DNA from: Flavivirga algicola | Lineage (GTDB): Bacteria; Bacteroidota; Bacteroidia; Flavobacteriales; Flavobacteriaceae | NCBI RefSeq assembly: GCF_012910715.1 | Contig: NZ_JABBHF010000008.1 | Coordinates: 186,001-250,000, forward strand | Direction: 5' to 3' | DNA length: 64,000 nucleotides | Part shown: positions 27,893 through 36,760 of the stretch, piece after piece | Layout: the number at the start of each line of letters is the position of its first letter | Position numbering within the stretch: position 1 is the first letter of the stretch | Notes under the pieces: model-generated | What the model saw: the letters and a program-made list of their open reading frames with translations, nothing else | Databases searched by the model: none | Told to the model about the DNA's origin: nothing | Translations under genes and position numbers: made by a program

Positions 27893-27972
27893 GATTATTA
27901 ACTAAACCAGATTTTTTAATCTAAAAGCTTTAAAATATTCAGGTTATTCTTTGAATATACATACACACTAGT

Positions 27973-28070
27973 ATACAGAATAGAAACTGCTTTGATTTCT
28001 AGGTTAAAAGTATTCAGAAGGGGCTTTCTGTTTAATATAAACCCTATAAAAAGCAGTTTCTATTCTGTAT
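27973..28070. repeat. 98-base element with perfect 21-bp inverted repeat
   Basis: The arms at 27973-27993 and 28050-28070 are exact reverse complements (ATACAGAATAGAAACTGCTTT). The 56-base interior can form smaller stems (CAGAA/TTCTG, and TAGG with CCTA). No T run follows on the + strand, so a simple terminator is unlikely. It could be a structured RNA, a small non-autonomous mobile element, or the processed end of a transcript. Confidence 0.75.
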
Positions 28071-28158
28071 TCAAGTTATTTTCTAAGAGATAATTATCAT
28101 AAATACAAAATGTATAAAAATTATCCAAATTTTAAGAATACATCCCTAAATTTACAGT

Positions 28159-29292
28159 ATGCAAAAATATACCATACTACTCTTAATAGCATTAATCTTT
28201 AGTTGTTACAATTCAAAAGAAGAAAAACAAAAAAACACACTTATTTTAGCTTTAAACTCGCCCCCTAATGTTGCAGAAATGGATAGCATCCCAAAACTTG
28301 ATTTAGAAGATGCTAATACTTTAGGAGAGCTGCCTCTTCATTGTATGAACATAGAGTATCCGAATAGATTATCCCAAACTTTAGGAAGCGATGATGATTT
28401 AAAACCACCAAGTGTATTACATCCTGCTTTTTATGGTTGTTTCGATTGGCATTCTGCAGTACACGGGCATTGGAGTTTAGTAAGTTTGCTAAAATCCTTT
28501 CCAGAAATGGATAAAGCAGAAATTATTGAAAAAAAATTACTTCAAAATATATCAAAAGAGCATATAGAAACAGAAGTGGCTTATTTTTTTGGAGAGCACA
28601 ACAAATCTTATGAACGGACTTATGGTTGGGCCTGGTTGCTTAAATTGGCCGAAGAAATACATACCTGGGAATCTCCTGTTGCGAGAGAGTTGGAAAACAA
28701 TTTAGGCCCTTTAACCAATTTAATTGTCGAGAAATATATAGAATTTCTACCTAAATTAAATTATCCAATTCGCGTGGGAGAACACCCAAATACAGCCTTT
28801 GGGCTAAGCTTTGCATGGGATTATGCCAACACAGTAAATAATACAGAATTAAAAGATTTAATAGAGCAGCGTGCCAAGAACTTTTATTTAAAAGATGCGG
28901 ACTGTCCGATATCATGGGAGCCAGGTGGCTATGATTTTTTATCACCATGTTTAGAAGAAGCCGCTTTAATGAAACGAGTGCTGACTACCGCCGAATTTAG
29001 AGTATGGTTAAACCTGTTTTTGCCACAATTAAGAGATAAAAATTTTGTGATTGAAACAGGAAAAGTATCAGATAGAAAAGACGGAAAACTGGTACATTTA
29101 GATGGTGTTAATTTTTCGCGGGCATGGAGCTTAAATAAGATAGCGGAAGGGTTGCCAGAATATATGCATCTTAAACAGATGGCAAATTACCATATAAATT
29201 ATTCATTACCAAGTATTATAAACGATAGCTATGAAGGAGGTCATTGGTTAGGCAGTTTTGCTATTTACGCATTGAATTCTGTTTCAGAATGA
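28159..29292 (+). CDS. DUF2891 family lipoprotein
   Basis: 377 residues. A lipoprotein signal with FSCYN places Cys near residue 16. From about residue 60 the sequence matches DUF2891 (HCMNIEYPNRL, then HPAFYGCFDWHSAVHGHWSL near 95-120), an uncharacterised family with an alpha/alpha barrel-like helical layout. The conserved FDWHSxVHGHW motif is rich in His and Trp and may form an active or metal site. It precedes the Nramp-like/5-oxoprolinase genes by about 115 bases on the same strand and could share the transcript, though the family is not known to be linked to them. Confidence 0.85.
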   Translation: MQKYTILLLIALIFSCYNSKEEKQKNTLILALNSPPNVAEMDSIPKLDLEDANTLGELPLHCMNIEYPNRLSQTLGSDDDLKPPSVLHPAFYGCFDWHSAVHGHWSLVSLLKSFPEMDKAEIIEKKLLQNISKEHIETEVAYFFGEHNKSYERTYGWAWLLKLAEEIHTWESPVARELENNLGPLTNLIVEKYIEFLPKLNYPIRVGEHPNTAFGLSFAWDYANTVNNTELKDLIEQRAKNFYLKDADCPISWEPGGYDFLSPCLEEAALMKRVLTTAEFRVWLNLFLPQLRDKNFVIETGKVSDRKDGKLVHLDGVNFSRAWSLNKIAEGLPEYMHLKQMANYHINYSLPSIINDSYEGGHWLGSFAIYALNSVSE

Positions 29293-29406
29293 TTCATTAG
29301 AACAATTCTTAAGATTATCTTCTAAAAAAAACATAGCCTTGCAAGGGTGTTTTATAAACCCAAATAAAGTAATATATTTAGGTGTTATCATTAGTTTTCT
29401 AACCAT

Positions 29407-30636
29407 CTGAAAAAGCTTTTCAAAAATATAGGCCCAGGACCATTGGTTGCAGCAGCATTTATAGGACCAGGTACCGTTACTGTTTGTACACTTGCAGGAG
29501 TAGGTTTTGGGTATTCACTGCTTTGGGTGATGTTGTTATCCATAGTAGCAGCTGTGGTGCTTCAGGAAATGTCAGCGCGTCTCGGCGTTATTTCTCAAAA
29601 AGGTTTATCGCAAATTATAAGAACGGAAATAAAGCATCCAATTTTAAAAACATTTACCATTGTGTTGGTCCTATCTGCTATCGTAATTGGTAATGCAGCG
29701 TACGAAGCGGGTAACATTACTGGCGGTGTTTTGGGATTACAAACCATTATTGGGCGTCCAAATATTGAAATTGATGGAGTTTCTATAAATATTTTGAGTG
29801 CAATTATTGGACTAATAGCCTTTGGTTTATTGTATAAGGGCAATTACAAACTACTTGAAAAGGTATTGATAGGATTGGTTATATTAATGAGCTTGTCATT
29901 TTTAGTAACAGCAATTATAACGAAACCAAGTATATCAGAAATTTTTAGGGGTGTTTTTATTCCAAAGGTTTCAAATGATGGTTTATTAACAGTTATCGGA
30001 TTAATTGGAACTACAGTTGTACCATATAACTTGTTTTTGCATACATCTCTGGTAAAAGAGAAGTGGCAAAGAGAGAGCGATTTAAAATATGCGAGAAACG
30101 ATACGGTTATAGCAATTGTTTTAGGTGGGCTAGTGTCTATGTGTATCATTATTTCGGGGGCTGCCATTCAATCCCAGGGTATAGATAGCGTATTGGGATT
30201 GGCAAAAGGACTCGAGCCTTTGTTCGGAAGTTTTGCAAAATATTTTTTGGCTATGGGACTGTTTGCGGCTGGTATTACCAGTGCGATTACAGCGCCTTTG
30301 GCTGCAGCCTATGTGGCGAGCGGTTGTTTAGGATGGCATTCAAATTTAAAATCTAAAAAGTTTAGAGCTGTCTGGATGTTTATTTTGTTTTTAGGGGTTT
30401 TGTTTTCTTCCTTAGCAATCAACCCTATAGATATTATTAAATTTGCTCAAGTGGCTAATGGTGTTTTACTACCTGTTATTGCTGGCTTTTTAATCTGGAT
30501 CGTGAACAAACCCTCTGTTTTAGGAATCCATAAAAATAACATAAAACAAAATATCTTCGGGTTTATAATTCTAGGAATTAGTATCTTGCTATCTGTAGCA
30601 ACACTCAACAAAGTTTTTCAGTTAAATATTTTTTAG
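29407..30636 (+). CDS. Nramp-family transporter lacking canonical metal ligands
   Basis: 409 residues if read from CTG at 29407. The only other start in frame is TTG at 29443, which would remove the conserved KNIGPGPL segment, and a stop (TAG at 29392) limits the frame upstream. Eleven hydrophobic helices fit the Nramp fold. In the first helix the metal-binding DPGN is GPGT (residues 20-23), and in the sixth helix MPHN is VPYN (205-208). The Asp, Asn and Met that bind Mn/Fe are therefore missing. The next gene, pxpA, overlaps its stop by one base. A similar transporter (ycsG) neighbours the same enzymes in Bacillus. It may import 5-oxoproline or a related anion, or act in ion supply; this is inference. 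Confidence 0.85.
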   Translation: MKKLFKNIGPGPLVAAAFIGPGTVTVCTLAGVGFGYSLLWVMLLSIVAAVVLQEMSARLGVISQKGLSQIIRTEIKHPILKTFTIVLVLSAIVIGNAAYEAGNITGGVLGLQTIIGRPNIEIDGVSINILSAIIGLIAFGLLYKGNYKLLEKVLIGLVILMSLSFLVTAIITKPSISEIFRGVFIPKVSNDGLLTVIGLIGTTVVPYNLFLHTSLVKEKWQRESDLKYARNDTVIAIVLGGLVSMCIIISGAAIQSQGIDSVLGLAKGLEPLFGSFAKYFLAMGLFAAGITSAITAPLAAAYVASGCLGWHSNLKSKKFRAVWMFILFLGVLFSSLAINPIDIIKFAQVANGVLLPVIAGFLIWIVNKPSVLGIHKNNIKQNIFGFIILGISILLSVATLNKVFQLNIF

Positions 30637-31376
30637 TGATACCAAATGCTATTGATATTAATGTAGATGTAGGAGAAGGGATGGGTAATGAGTCACAACT
30701 CATGCCGTATATTTCTTCTTGTAATATTGCGTGCGGAGGACATGCGGGAGACCAAGACACCATGCGACAGGTTATTAGGCTAGCAAAAAAACATCATGTA
30801 AAGATTGGGGCACACCCATCGTTTCCTGATAAAGTAAACTTTGGACGAATACCTGTGGAAATGCCCTGCGCCGCTTTGTTTAAAAGTATTAAGGGGCAGG
30901 TTGATAATTTGTTGGATATTCTTCGAGAAGAGCATAGATCTTTACACCATATAAAACCACATGGGGCATTGTATAATTTAGCAGCTGTAGATGAAAAGGT
31001 TGCTAATATTATTATAGAGGTTGTGAAAACTATGGTGCTGCCAATTAAGCTTTATGTACCTTATAAATCTGTTATTGAGAAATTGGCCATAGCTCAAAAT
31101 ATTCCAATTATCTATGAGGCTTTTGCAGATAGAAACTATAATGAAGATTTAACTTTGGTTTCAAGAAAAGAAACCAATGCTTCTATACACGACGAAGATT
31201 ATTTGTTTGCCCATATCTTAAGTATACTATCTAAACAAAAGGTTAAAACAATCACGGGTAAAATGTTAGATATCAAGGCGCAGACATTTTGTATTCACGG
31301 AGATAATCCCAATGCTATAAATTTGATTAAAAATTTAGGCATCCGTTTGAAAAATCATGGTATCCAAATAAGATGA
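30636..31376 (+). CDS. pxpA: 5-oxoprolinase subunit A (LamB/YcsF family)
   Basis: 246 residues starting with GTG, which overlaps the transporter stop by one base (TAGTG). It belongs to LamB/YcsF, with NVDVGEG near the start, CNIACGGHAGD (about 30-40), KIGAHPSFPD and PHGALYN. PxpA, PxpB and PxpC together hydrolyse 5-oxo-L-proline to glutamate using ATP, clearing a spontaneous glutamine product. Its stop overlaps the pxpB start by four bases (ATGA). The full trio in one tight operon supports the function. Confidence 0.92.
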   Translation: MIPNAIDINVDVGEGMGNESQLMPYISSCNIACGGHAGDQDTMRQVIRLAKKHHVKIGAHPSFPDKVNFGRIPVEMPCAALFKSIKGQVDNLLDILREEHRSLHHIKPHGALYNLAAVDEKVANIIIEVVKTMVLPIKLYVPYKSVIEKLAIAQNIPIIYEAFADRNYNEDLTLVSRKETNASIHDEDYLFAHILSILSKQKVKTITGKMLDIKAQTFCIHGDNPNAINLIKNLGIRLKNHGIQIR

Positions 31377-32104
31377 TTTATAAACTCACGTATAAACCTT
31401 TTGGGGAACGGTCTGTGTTAGTTGAATGGCCTGCAATTATTGATGAGAAAATCCTTTCGGATATTAATTTGTTTAAAGAGAAAATTAAAAATTTTTCAAT
31501 TAAAGATATAGTTGAAGTAAAATCAGCATTTAATTCATTATTAATAATTTATAAAAATAAAATTATTTTATTTGAAAATGTTATAAATGAACTCGATCAA
31601 TTATATTATCAAAAGGAACAGTATCTCAAATTAAGGCCAAAACAGTGGAAAATCCCTGTGTGTTATGATGCTATTTTTGCTATTGATTTAAACGAGATGG
31701 CTCTTGAGAAAAAGCTATCTAAGGAAGCTATTGTCAAGCTCCATTCTAAAGGAGTTTATACTGTTTATTTTATCGGTTTCTTACCTGGGTTTATGTACTT
31801 GGGCGGATTGGATAAAAGGCTTCATACGCCTCGCAAATCGACACCTAGACTAAAAATAACGAAAGGAGCTGTAGCCATAGGAGGAAATCAAACAGGAGTT
31901 TACCCTAGTGAGAGTCCTGGAGGCTGGAACATTATAGGTAATTCCCCAATAGAATTTTTTAACCCTAAGAACAGCATACCTTGCTTTGTAAATGCAGGTG
32001 ATAAAATTGTTTTTAAACCGATTTCTATTAAAGAATATGAAGATATCAAGACACTGGTAAAGGCTGGCGTGTATCAATTAGAAAGTGAGGTGATTGATGG
32101 TTAA
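31373..32104 (+). CDS. pxpB: 5-oxoprolinase subunit B (KipI family)
   Basis: 243 residues. The carboxyltransferase/KipI domain is recognisable by GFLPGFMYLGGLD, the proline-rich PRKSTPRLKI and the NQTGVYPSESPGGWNIIG motif (about 135-195). In Bacillus, KipI also inhibits the KinA kinase, but 5-oxoprolinase activity with PxpA and PxpC is the general role. It is translationally coupled on both sides: a four-base overlap with pxpA and an eight-base overlap with pxpC. Confidence 0.92.
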   Translation: MIYKLTYKPFGERSVLVEWPAIIDEKILSDINLFKEKIKNFSIKDIVEVKSAFNSLLIIYKNKIILFENVINELDQLYYQKEQYLKLRPKQWKIPVCYDAIFAIDLNEMALEKKLSKEAIVKLHSKGVYTVYFIGFLPGFMYLGGLDKRLHTPRKSTPRLKITKGAVAIGGNQTGVYPSESPGGWNIIGNSPIEFFNPKNSIPCFVNAGDKIVFKPISIKEYEDIKTLVKAGVYQLESEVIDG

Positions 32105-32948
32105 GGTTTTAAAAACAGGTTTGTATTCTACAATTCAAGATTTGGGACGTTATGGGTATCAGGATTATGGTGTGCCTTATTCGGGGGTTATGGATATATA
32201 TTCGGCATCTATGGCTAATATATTGTTGGGTAATGATAAGCATGCTGCCGTTATTGAAATGACCATGACGGGACCAGCACTCGAATTTAGTTGCGATACC
32301 AGTATTTGTATATCAGGTGCAGATATGTCTCCCAAATTAAATGGTCTGCCAATAAAATTAAATAAACAAATTCCAATAAAAAGAGGCGATTTGGTGTCTT
32401 TTGGCAAGCTTATTTCTGGATTTAGGGCTTATTTAGCTGTTTTGGGAGGTTTTAAAACCGAAAAAATCATGAATAGCTATAGTATGTATTCTGGCATAAC
32501 AAAGCAGGCTATACTGCTTAAAAACTGTAATTTGTCAATCGATGATTCGTTGAAAAGCCTTGAAAAAAAACATGCAGCGATTAAAATGGTCAATACACAT
32601 TTTGATATTAAGAACATAGAGGTTTTTAAGGGGCCAGAATTTCAGAAACTTTCAAAAGAACAGCAAAGCTTATTGTTTTCACAAGATTTTACTATTTCTA
32701 AAGAAAACAATAGGATGGCTTATCAATTAGCAGAACCTTTAGAAAATAGTCTGGAACCTATTATAACATCATCTGTATTGCCAGGAACGGTGCAATTAAC
32801 ACCATCAGGAAAACTCATTGTTTTAATGAGAGATTGCCAAACTACAGGAGGTTACCCGCGAATTTTACAATTAAAAGAATCCGCTATTAATATAATGGCA
32901 CAAAAATTTACAGGACATGTTATACATTTCGATCTAATTATAGGTTAA
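32097..32948 (+). CDS. pxpC: 5-oxoprolinase subunit C (KipA family)
   Basis: 283 residues from the ATG at 32097; a TTG three bases earlier is less likely. It matches the biotin-dependent carboxyltransferase-like KipA family, with TIQDLGRYGYQDYGVPYSGVMD (10-32) and near the end LMRDCQTTGGYPRI. It pairs with PxpB to form the ATPase-like part of 5-oxoprolinase. It is the last gene of the operon. Confidence 0.92.
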   Translation: MVKVLKTGLYSTIQDLGRYGYQDYGVPYSGVMDIYSASMANILLGNDKHAAVIEMTMTGPALEFSCDTSICISGADMSPKLNGLPIKLNKQIPIKRGDLVSFGKLISGFRAYLAVLGGFKTEKIMNSYSMYSGITKQAILLKNCNLSIDDSLKSLEKKHAAIKMVNTHFDIKNIEVFKGPEFQKLSKEQQSLLFSQDFTISKENNRMAYQLAEPLENSLEPIITSSVLPGTVQLTPSGKLIVLMRDCQTTGGYPRILQLKESAINIMAQKFTGHVIHFDLIIG

Positions 32949-33062
32949 AAAGGTTGGCTGCCTTAAGGATGGTTGTAGCTGTTTGATGAATAAATATTGA
33001 AATGTTTTTATAAGTATCATGGTAAGTTATGGTTGGTTTTACGACTTACAATAAAAAAGTGT

Positions 33063-33800
33063 ATGAATTTTTTTAAACAGATAGTGTTGGTTAGTTTTGT
33101 AATAACAATGTTTTTTAGCTGTAAGCAGGAAGATGCGCAATATATTATAGATAAGGCCATTGAAGTTTCGGGAGGTTCGCTTATAGATTCATCAAGTATC
33201 AACTTTAATTTTAGAGATAGGCACTATATAGCCAAGCGTCATAACGGCAGTTTTTCATATGGGAGGCTCACTGTTAGCTCTAAAGATTCCATTTTAGATA
33301 TTTTAACCAATACCGGTTTTAAACGTCTTGTAAATAATACCCCTGTTAGCATACCAGATGGTATGGTTTTGAAATATGGTAGTTCTGTAAACTCGGTCCA
33401 TTATTTTTCAATATTGCCATATGGCTTAAACGATTCTGCAGTAAATAAAAAGTATTTAGGAAAAGTTACTATTAAGAATAAACCATATCATAAGATTAAA
33501 ATTACCTTTAACAAAGAAGGCGGCGGTGAAGATTTTGAAGATGAGTTTGTGTATTGGATTGATGTTGAAACTTTCAAAGTAGATTATTTGGCATATTCTT
33601 ATGAGGAGGGGGATGACACGGGGTTACGCTTCCGGGAAGCTTATAATGAGCGTTATGTAAAGGGAATAAGGTTTGTAGATTATATTAATTTTAAACCCCT
33701 TGATAAGCATGCCTCTTTATTATTGTTGGATAGCTTGTATAGTATTAAGGGGTTAAAGGAATTGTCAAAAATTAAACTTGAAGAGGTAAAGGTTGAATAA
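33063..33800 (+). CDS. DUF6503-like lipoprotein
   Basis: 245 residues from the ATG at 33063; upstream in-frame codons would precede the signal sequence. A lipoprotein signal with FFSCKQ puts Cys near residue 17. The domain begins with AIEVSGGSL and has beta strands with FxFRDRHY, as in the DUF6503 outer-membrane/periplasmic family of flavobacteria (identified from memory). These may be LolA-like lipid binders by fold. It is not clearly linked to the 5-oxoprolinase operon 115 bases upstream. Confidence 0.75.
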   Translation: MNFFKQIVLVSFVITMFFSCKQEDAQYIIDKAIEVSGGSLIDSSSINFNFRDRHYIAKRHNGSFSYGRLTVSSKDSILDILTNTGFKRLVNNTPVSIPDGMVLKYGSSVNSVHYFSILPYGLNDSAVNKKYLGKVTIKNKPYHKIKITFNKEGGGEDFEDEFVYWIDVETFKVDYLAYSYEEGDDTGLRFREAYNERYVKGIRFVDYINFKPLDKHASLLLLDSLYSIKGLKELSKIKLEEVKVE

Positions 33801-33818
33801 CAAATCGATGTTCTATAA

Positions 33819-34517
33819 TTAAGCCAGTTCTAATGCAATGTCTATCATATCCTTAAAGGTTGTTTCGCGTTCTTTACTCGAGGTGCGCTCTCCTGTTACT
33901 AAAGAATCAGAAATAGTTAAAATGGTTAAGGCGTTTACCTGATGTTTAGCTGCAATAGTATATAGGCCTGCGGTTTCCATTTCTACACACAGCACTCCAA
34001 ATTTTGACCACTTTTTATAAGATTCGAAGTTATCTTCATAAAACTCATCAGAAGTTAGAACATTTCCAGCTTTTAAGGGAATATGCTTTCTTTTAGCGGT
34101 TTCTATTGCTTTATGGAATAAATCAAAATTAGCAGTAGGGGCGTAGTCTGCACCACCAAAACGCAGTTCATTGGCACCAGAATTAGAAGAAGCAGACATA
34201 GCTAGTACAATATCTCTAATTTTTATATGTTCTTGGTAAGATCCTGCACTACCAACGCGAATTAAATTTTTAACATCATATTCGGTAATTAATTCATGAG
34301 CGTAAATAGAAATAGAAGGAACTCCCATGCCTGTACCCATTACTGAAACACGCTTTCCTTTGTAGTTTCCCGTGTAACCAAACATATTTCTTATTTTATT
34401 AAAACAAACGGGATTGTCAAAAAAAGTTTCTGCAATCCATTTAGCTCTCACAGGATCACCTGGAAGTAAAATGGTTTCGGCTATATCACCTTTTTTTGCT
34501 TCTATATGTATGCTCAT
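33819..34517 (-). CDS. deoD: Purine-nucleoside phosphorylase, DeoD type
   Basis: 232 residues, normal for hexameric DeoD. It cleaves purine (deoxy)nucleosides with phosphate into the base and (deoxy)ribose-1-phosphate. Motifs are LPGDPVRAK (18-26), VMGTGMG, RVGSAGS and [10 protein letters not shown], with the catalytic Asp in ISDSL. It starts one base after the deoC stop, so deoC-deoD is an operon. Together they degrade deoxynucleosides to acetaldehyde and glyceraldehyde-3-phosphate. Confidence 0.95.
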   Translation of the reverse strand: MSIHIEAKKGDIAETILLPGDPVRAKWIAETFFDNPVCFNKIRNMFGYTGNYKGKRVSVMGTGMGVPSISIYAHELITEYDVKNLIRVGSAGSYQEHIKIRDIVLAMSASSNSGANELRFGGADYAPTANFDLFHKAIETAKRKHIPLKAGNVLTSDEFYEDNFESYKKWSKFGVLCVEMETAGLYTIAAKHQVNALTILTISDSLVTGERTSSKERETTFKDMIDIALELA

Positions 34518-34518
34518 T

Positions 34519-35184
34519 TTAGTAGTTGGAGTTTGAAGTAGTTCCTTTTATAATAGCGATTCCAGATGAGGTACCTAGGCGTTCAACACCTAAATTAATG
34601 TATTCCAATGCCGTTTCGTAATCTTTTATACCTCCAGAGGCTTTTATTTTTGTACAGTCTGAGCAAACACTTTTTATAAGCTTTACATCATTTAGTGTCG
34701 CCCCACCAATGCCAAACCCTGTTGATGTTTTTATGAAATCTGCACCACTTTGTATGGCCAATTCGCTAGCTTTAATAATTTCTAACTCTTCGAGATAGCA
34801 TGTTTCTAAAATAACTTTCAAAACATTATTTGGGAGACATGTTTTAACAGCTTCTATATCTTTCCATACGACATCAAATTTTTTGCTCTTTAGCAAACCA
34901 ATATTAATAACCATATCTATTTCATCTGCACCATCTTTTATGGCCAAAGTTGTTTCTGCTACCTTGGCTTTAGTACTCATGGCCCCTAACGGAAAACCTA
35001 TAACGCTGCAAATTTTGATATCGCTATTTTTTAATTGTTCTTTAGCTAAAGGAACATAGCAGCTATTTACACAAACAGAAAAAAATTGGTGTTGTCTTGC
35101 TTCCTCACAGAGTTTAATGATTTCCTTTGTTGTAGCTGTGGCTTTTAGAAGTGTATGGTCTATATATTTATTTATCGGTTTCAT
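34519..35184 (-). CDS. deoC: Deoxyribose-phosphate aldolase (active-type copy)
   Basis: 221 residues from the ATG at 35184; an in-frame start at 35223 would add 13 poorly conserved residues. It is a TIM-barrel class I aldolase that splits 2-deoxyribose-5-phosphate. The catalytic Asp is at 90 (DEIDM), the Schiff-base Lys at 152 (FIKTSTGF), the second Lys at 181 (KIKASGGI), and the phosphate loop GTSSG at 204-208. All key residues are present. It is coupled to deoD. Confidence 0.95.
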   Translation of the reverse strand: MKPINKYIDHTLLKATATTKEIIKLCEEARQHQFFSVCVNSCYVPLAKEQLKNSDIKICSVIGFPLGAMSTKAKVAETTLAIKDGADEIDMVINIGLLKSKKFDVVWKDIEAVKTCLPNNVLKVILETCYLEELEIIKASELAIQSGADFIKTSTGFGIGGATLNDVKLIKSVCSDCTKIKASGGIKDYETALEYINLGVERLGTSSGIAIIKGTTSNSNY

Positions 35185-35312
35185 AACTTGGTTAAAGTTA
35201 GTACTATTTTTATAATGATACATATGAGGCCAAAATGCGATTTTATTTATATACTAACTATGATTTTAATCAGTTTTTGGACTGACAAGGCGTAGTGTTT
35301 TGTTTAAAAAAG

Positions 35313-35348
35313 AAAAGGCTTTTAAAATATATATTTTAAAAGCCTTTT
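35313..35348. terminator. 36-base perfect palindrome, terminator of second deoC
   Basis: AAAAGGCTTTTAAAATAT and its exact reverse complement meet at 35330/35331. It lies just beyond the stop of the second deoC (- strand) and has a T run on either strand. It separates that gene from deoC-deoD. Confidence 0.85.
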
Positions 35349-35373
35349 TATAGTTGTTGAAAGTAATATTGTT

Positions 35374-36018
35374 CTACACAGATTGTTTTATTTTAAAATC
35401 TGAAGAAGCAGTTATTCTACTAACACCAATATCAATAAACTTTTTAGCAGTTTCTGCATCTTTAATATTACCTGATGCACTTATTTTAAGCCCATCTTTA
35501 ACCGTCTTCTTAATAATTTTCACGACGGTTAATGTAGCACCTCCTTTAGAAAAACCACTGGAAGTTTTTATAAAATCTGCATTAGCATCCAGTGAGATTT
35601 CACAGGCTTTTATGATTTCATTTTTATTTAATTCAGAAACTTCTAAAATAACTTTTAGAGTTTTTTTTCCTATGGCAAGTTTAACATCACTGATATCTTT
35701 AAAAACAGATACATAGTTTTTACTTTTAAGAAAACCGAGATTAATTACCATATCAATTTCATCTGCACCATCACTAATGGCTTGTTTTGCTTCATAGACT
35801 TTTGATGCTGTAGCAGTAGATCCAAGAGGAAATCCAATAACAGAACAAACTTTAACCTTTGTATTTTCTAATAATTGTTTTGCTAATGCTACATAAGAGC
35901 TACTAACACAAACAGAATAAAAGCCATTTCTTTTTGCAGCATGGCATAAATCAATAATGTTACGCTCAGTTGAGGTTGGGTTTAAAAGTGTATAATCAAT
36001 ATACTTGGAAACATCCAT
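35374..36018 (-). CDS. DeoC paralogue missing catalytic residues
   Basis: 214 residues. It shares the fold and much sequence with the neighbouring deoC: the Schiff-base lysine FIKTSSGF (Lys151) and DEIDMVIN are kept. The second catalytic lysine is replaced by serine (KIKASGG becomes KISASGN, Ser180). The phosphate loop GTSSG is TASSD (203-207), GGATLND lost its Asp, and YIDHT is YIDYT. It is probably inactive as an aldolase or has a different substrate. It has its own terminator and a candidate -7 box (CAAATTTA at 36103-36110, read on the - strand). Confidence 0.88.
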   Translation of the reverse strand: MDVSKYIDYTLLNPTSTERNIIDLCHAAKRNGFYSVCVSSSYVALAKQLLENTKVKVCSVIGFPLGSTATASKVYEAKQAISDGADEIDMVINLGFLKSKNYVSVFKDISDVKLAIGKKTLKVILEVSELNKNEIIKACEISLDANADFIKTSSGFSKGGATLTVVKIIKKTVKDGLKISASGNIKDAETAKKFIDIGVSRITASSDFKIKQSV

Positions 36019-36215
36019 CGCTATAAGTAGTTTTAAAAGTTTATTAAGGGGATAAACTAGAATTATTTATGTTCATATATAGTTTAGGGGCCTATACAAC
36101 TACAAATTTACATATTTATAATGATATAAAATTTACATAAAAGCATATTTTTATTAACATAACGCTACTTGATGGCTATTCGCTTATTTCTAAACCATTA
36201 CATTATTGGGGTATT

Positions 36216-36710
36216 CTACGGGGTTTTTACAAGATCTGATTTTATTTGAATTAAACGCTCTTCAAATGTAAAAGCATTCATTGGATTATAGACATTTTTA
36301 AAAAGGAACATGAGATCTTCCGTATGTATTTCGCGTTTTTGTTTTAATAAATTAAAATGAACAAAACTACACCAAATAATAGCTTTTAAATGACTTTTAT
36401 CTTCGTTATACATACGCATTTCTACTTTTAGCTCGCTATCAGTATAGTCTATTAATTGAGATTCTATAACGACCGTTTCCATTAAATAGGCAGGTTTTAG
36501 ATAGGCAATCTGATTGCTGCTGGATACCCAACCTTTTCCGCTTAGTTTTGCTATTTTGAAAATATCAATATCATAATGCTCTATAAGTGCATCTTCACGA
36601 TGATTCATAAAATAATTAATATAGCTCCCATTATTTAGGTGATTAAATGGATCGCAGTCTTGAAATCTAACTTTTGTTTTACTCTGTAAAATGTTTGGTA
36701 ATTGACTCAT
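36216..36710 (-). CDS. Hot-dog acyl-CoA thioesterase (4HBT family)
   Basis: 164 residues. The motif VRFQDCDPFNHLNNGSYINYF near residues 14-34, with Asp18, Asp20 and His24, is typical of 4-hydroxybenzoyl-CoA-type thioesterases, which hydrolyse acyl-CoA. The TetR regulator is encoded just upstream on the same strand, and a palindrome matching its operator overlaps the promoter region (36725-36744). It is thus probably a detoxification or fatty-acid enzyme controlled by that repressor. Confidence 0.85.
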   Translation of the reverse strand: MSQLPNILQSKTKVRFQDCDPFNHLNNGSYINYFMNHREDALIEHYDIDIFKIAKLSGKGWVSSSNQIAYLKPAYLMETVVIESQLIDYTDSELKVEMRMYNEDKSHLKAIIWCSFVHFNLLKQKREIHTEDLMFLFKNVYNPMNAFTFEERLIQIKSDLVKTP

Positions 36711-36724
36711 ATTAAATGTTATTT

Positions 36725-36744
36725 AATATACCAATCGGTATATT
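36725..36744. promoter_or_regulatory. Operator-like palindrome before the thioesterase gene
   Basis: AATATACC-AATC-GGTATATT: eight-base perfect arms around four bases. The core is identical to the site upstream of tetR (ATATACC-N4-GGTATAT). Confidence 0.8.
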
Positions 36745-36760
36745 TTTGGTTAAAAAAATA

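Noticed and set aside
27961..28080. CRISPR-like or IS-end interpretation of the 21-bp inverted repeat
   Set aside because: There is only one pair of arms, no spacers, and no transposase nearby. It is kept only as an unexplained structured element.
31373..32948. pxpB/pxpC as allophanate hydrolase subunits
   Set aside because: Older annotations use that name for KipI/KipA proteins, but the tight linkage with pxpA indicates 5-oxoprolinase.
35374..36018. Second deoC as a pseudogene
   Set aside because: The frame is intact, the Schiff-base lysine is kept, and it has its own terminator and likely promoter, so it is probably expressed.
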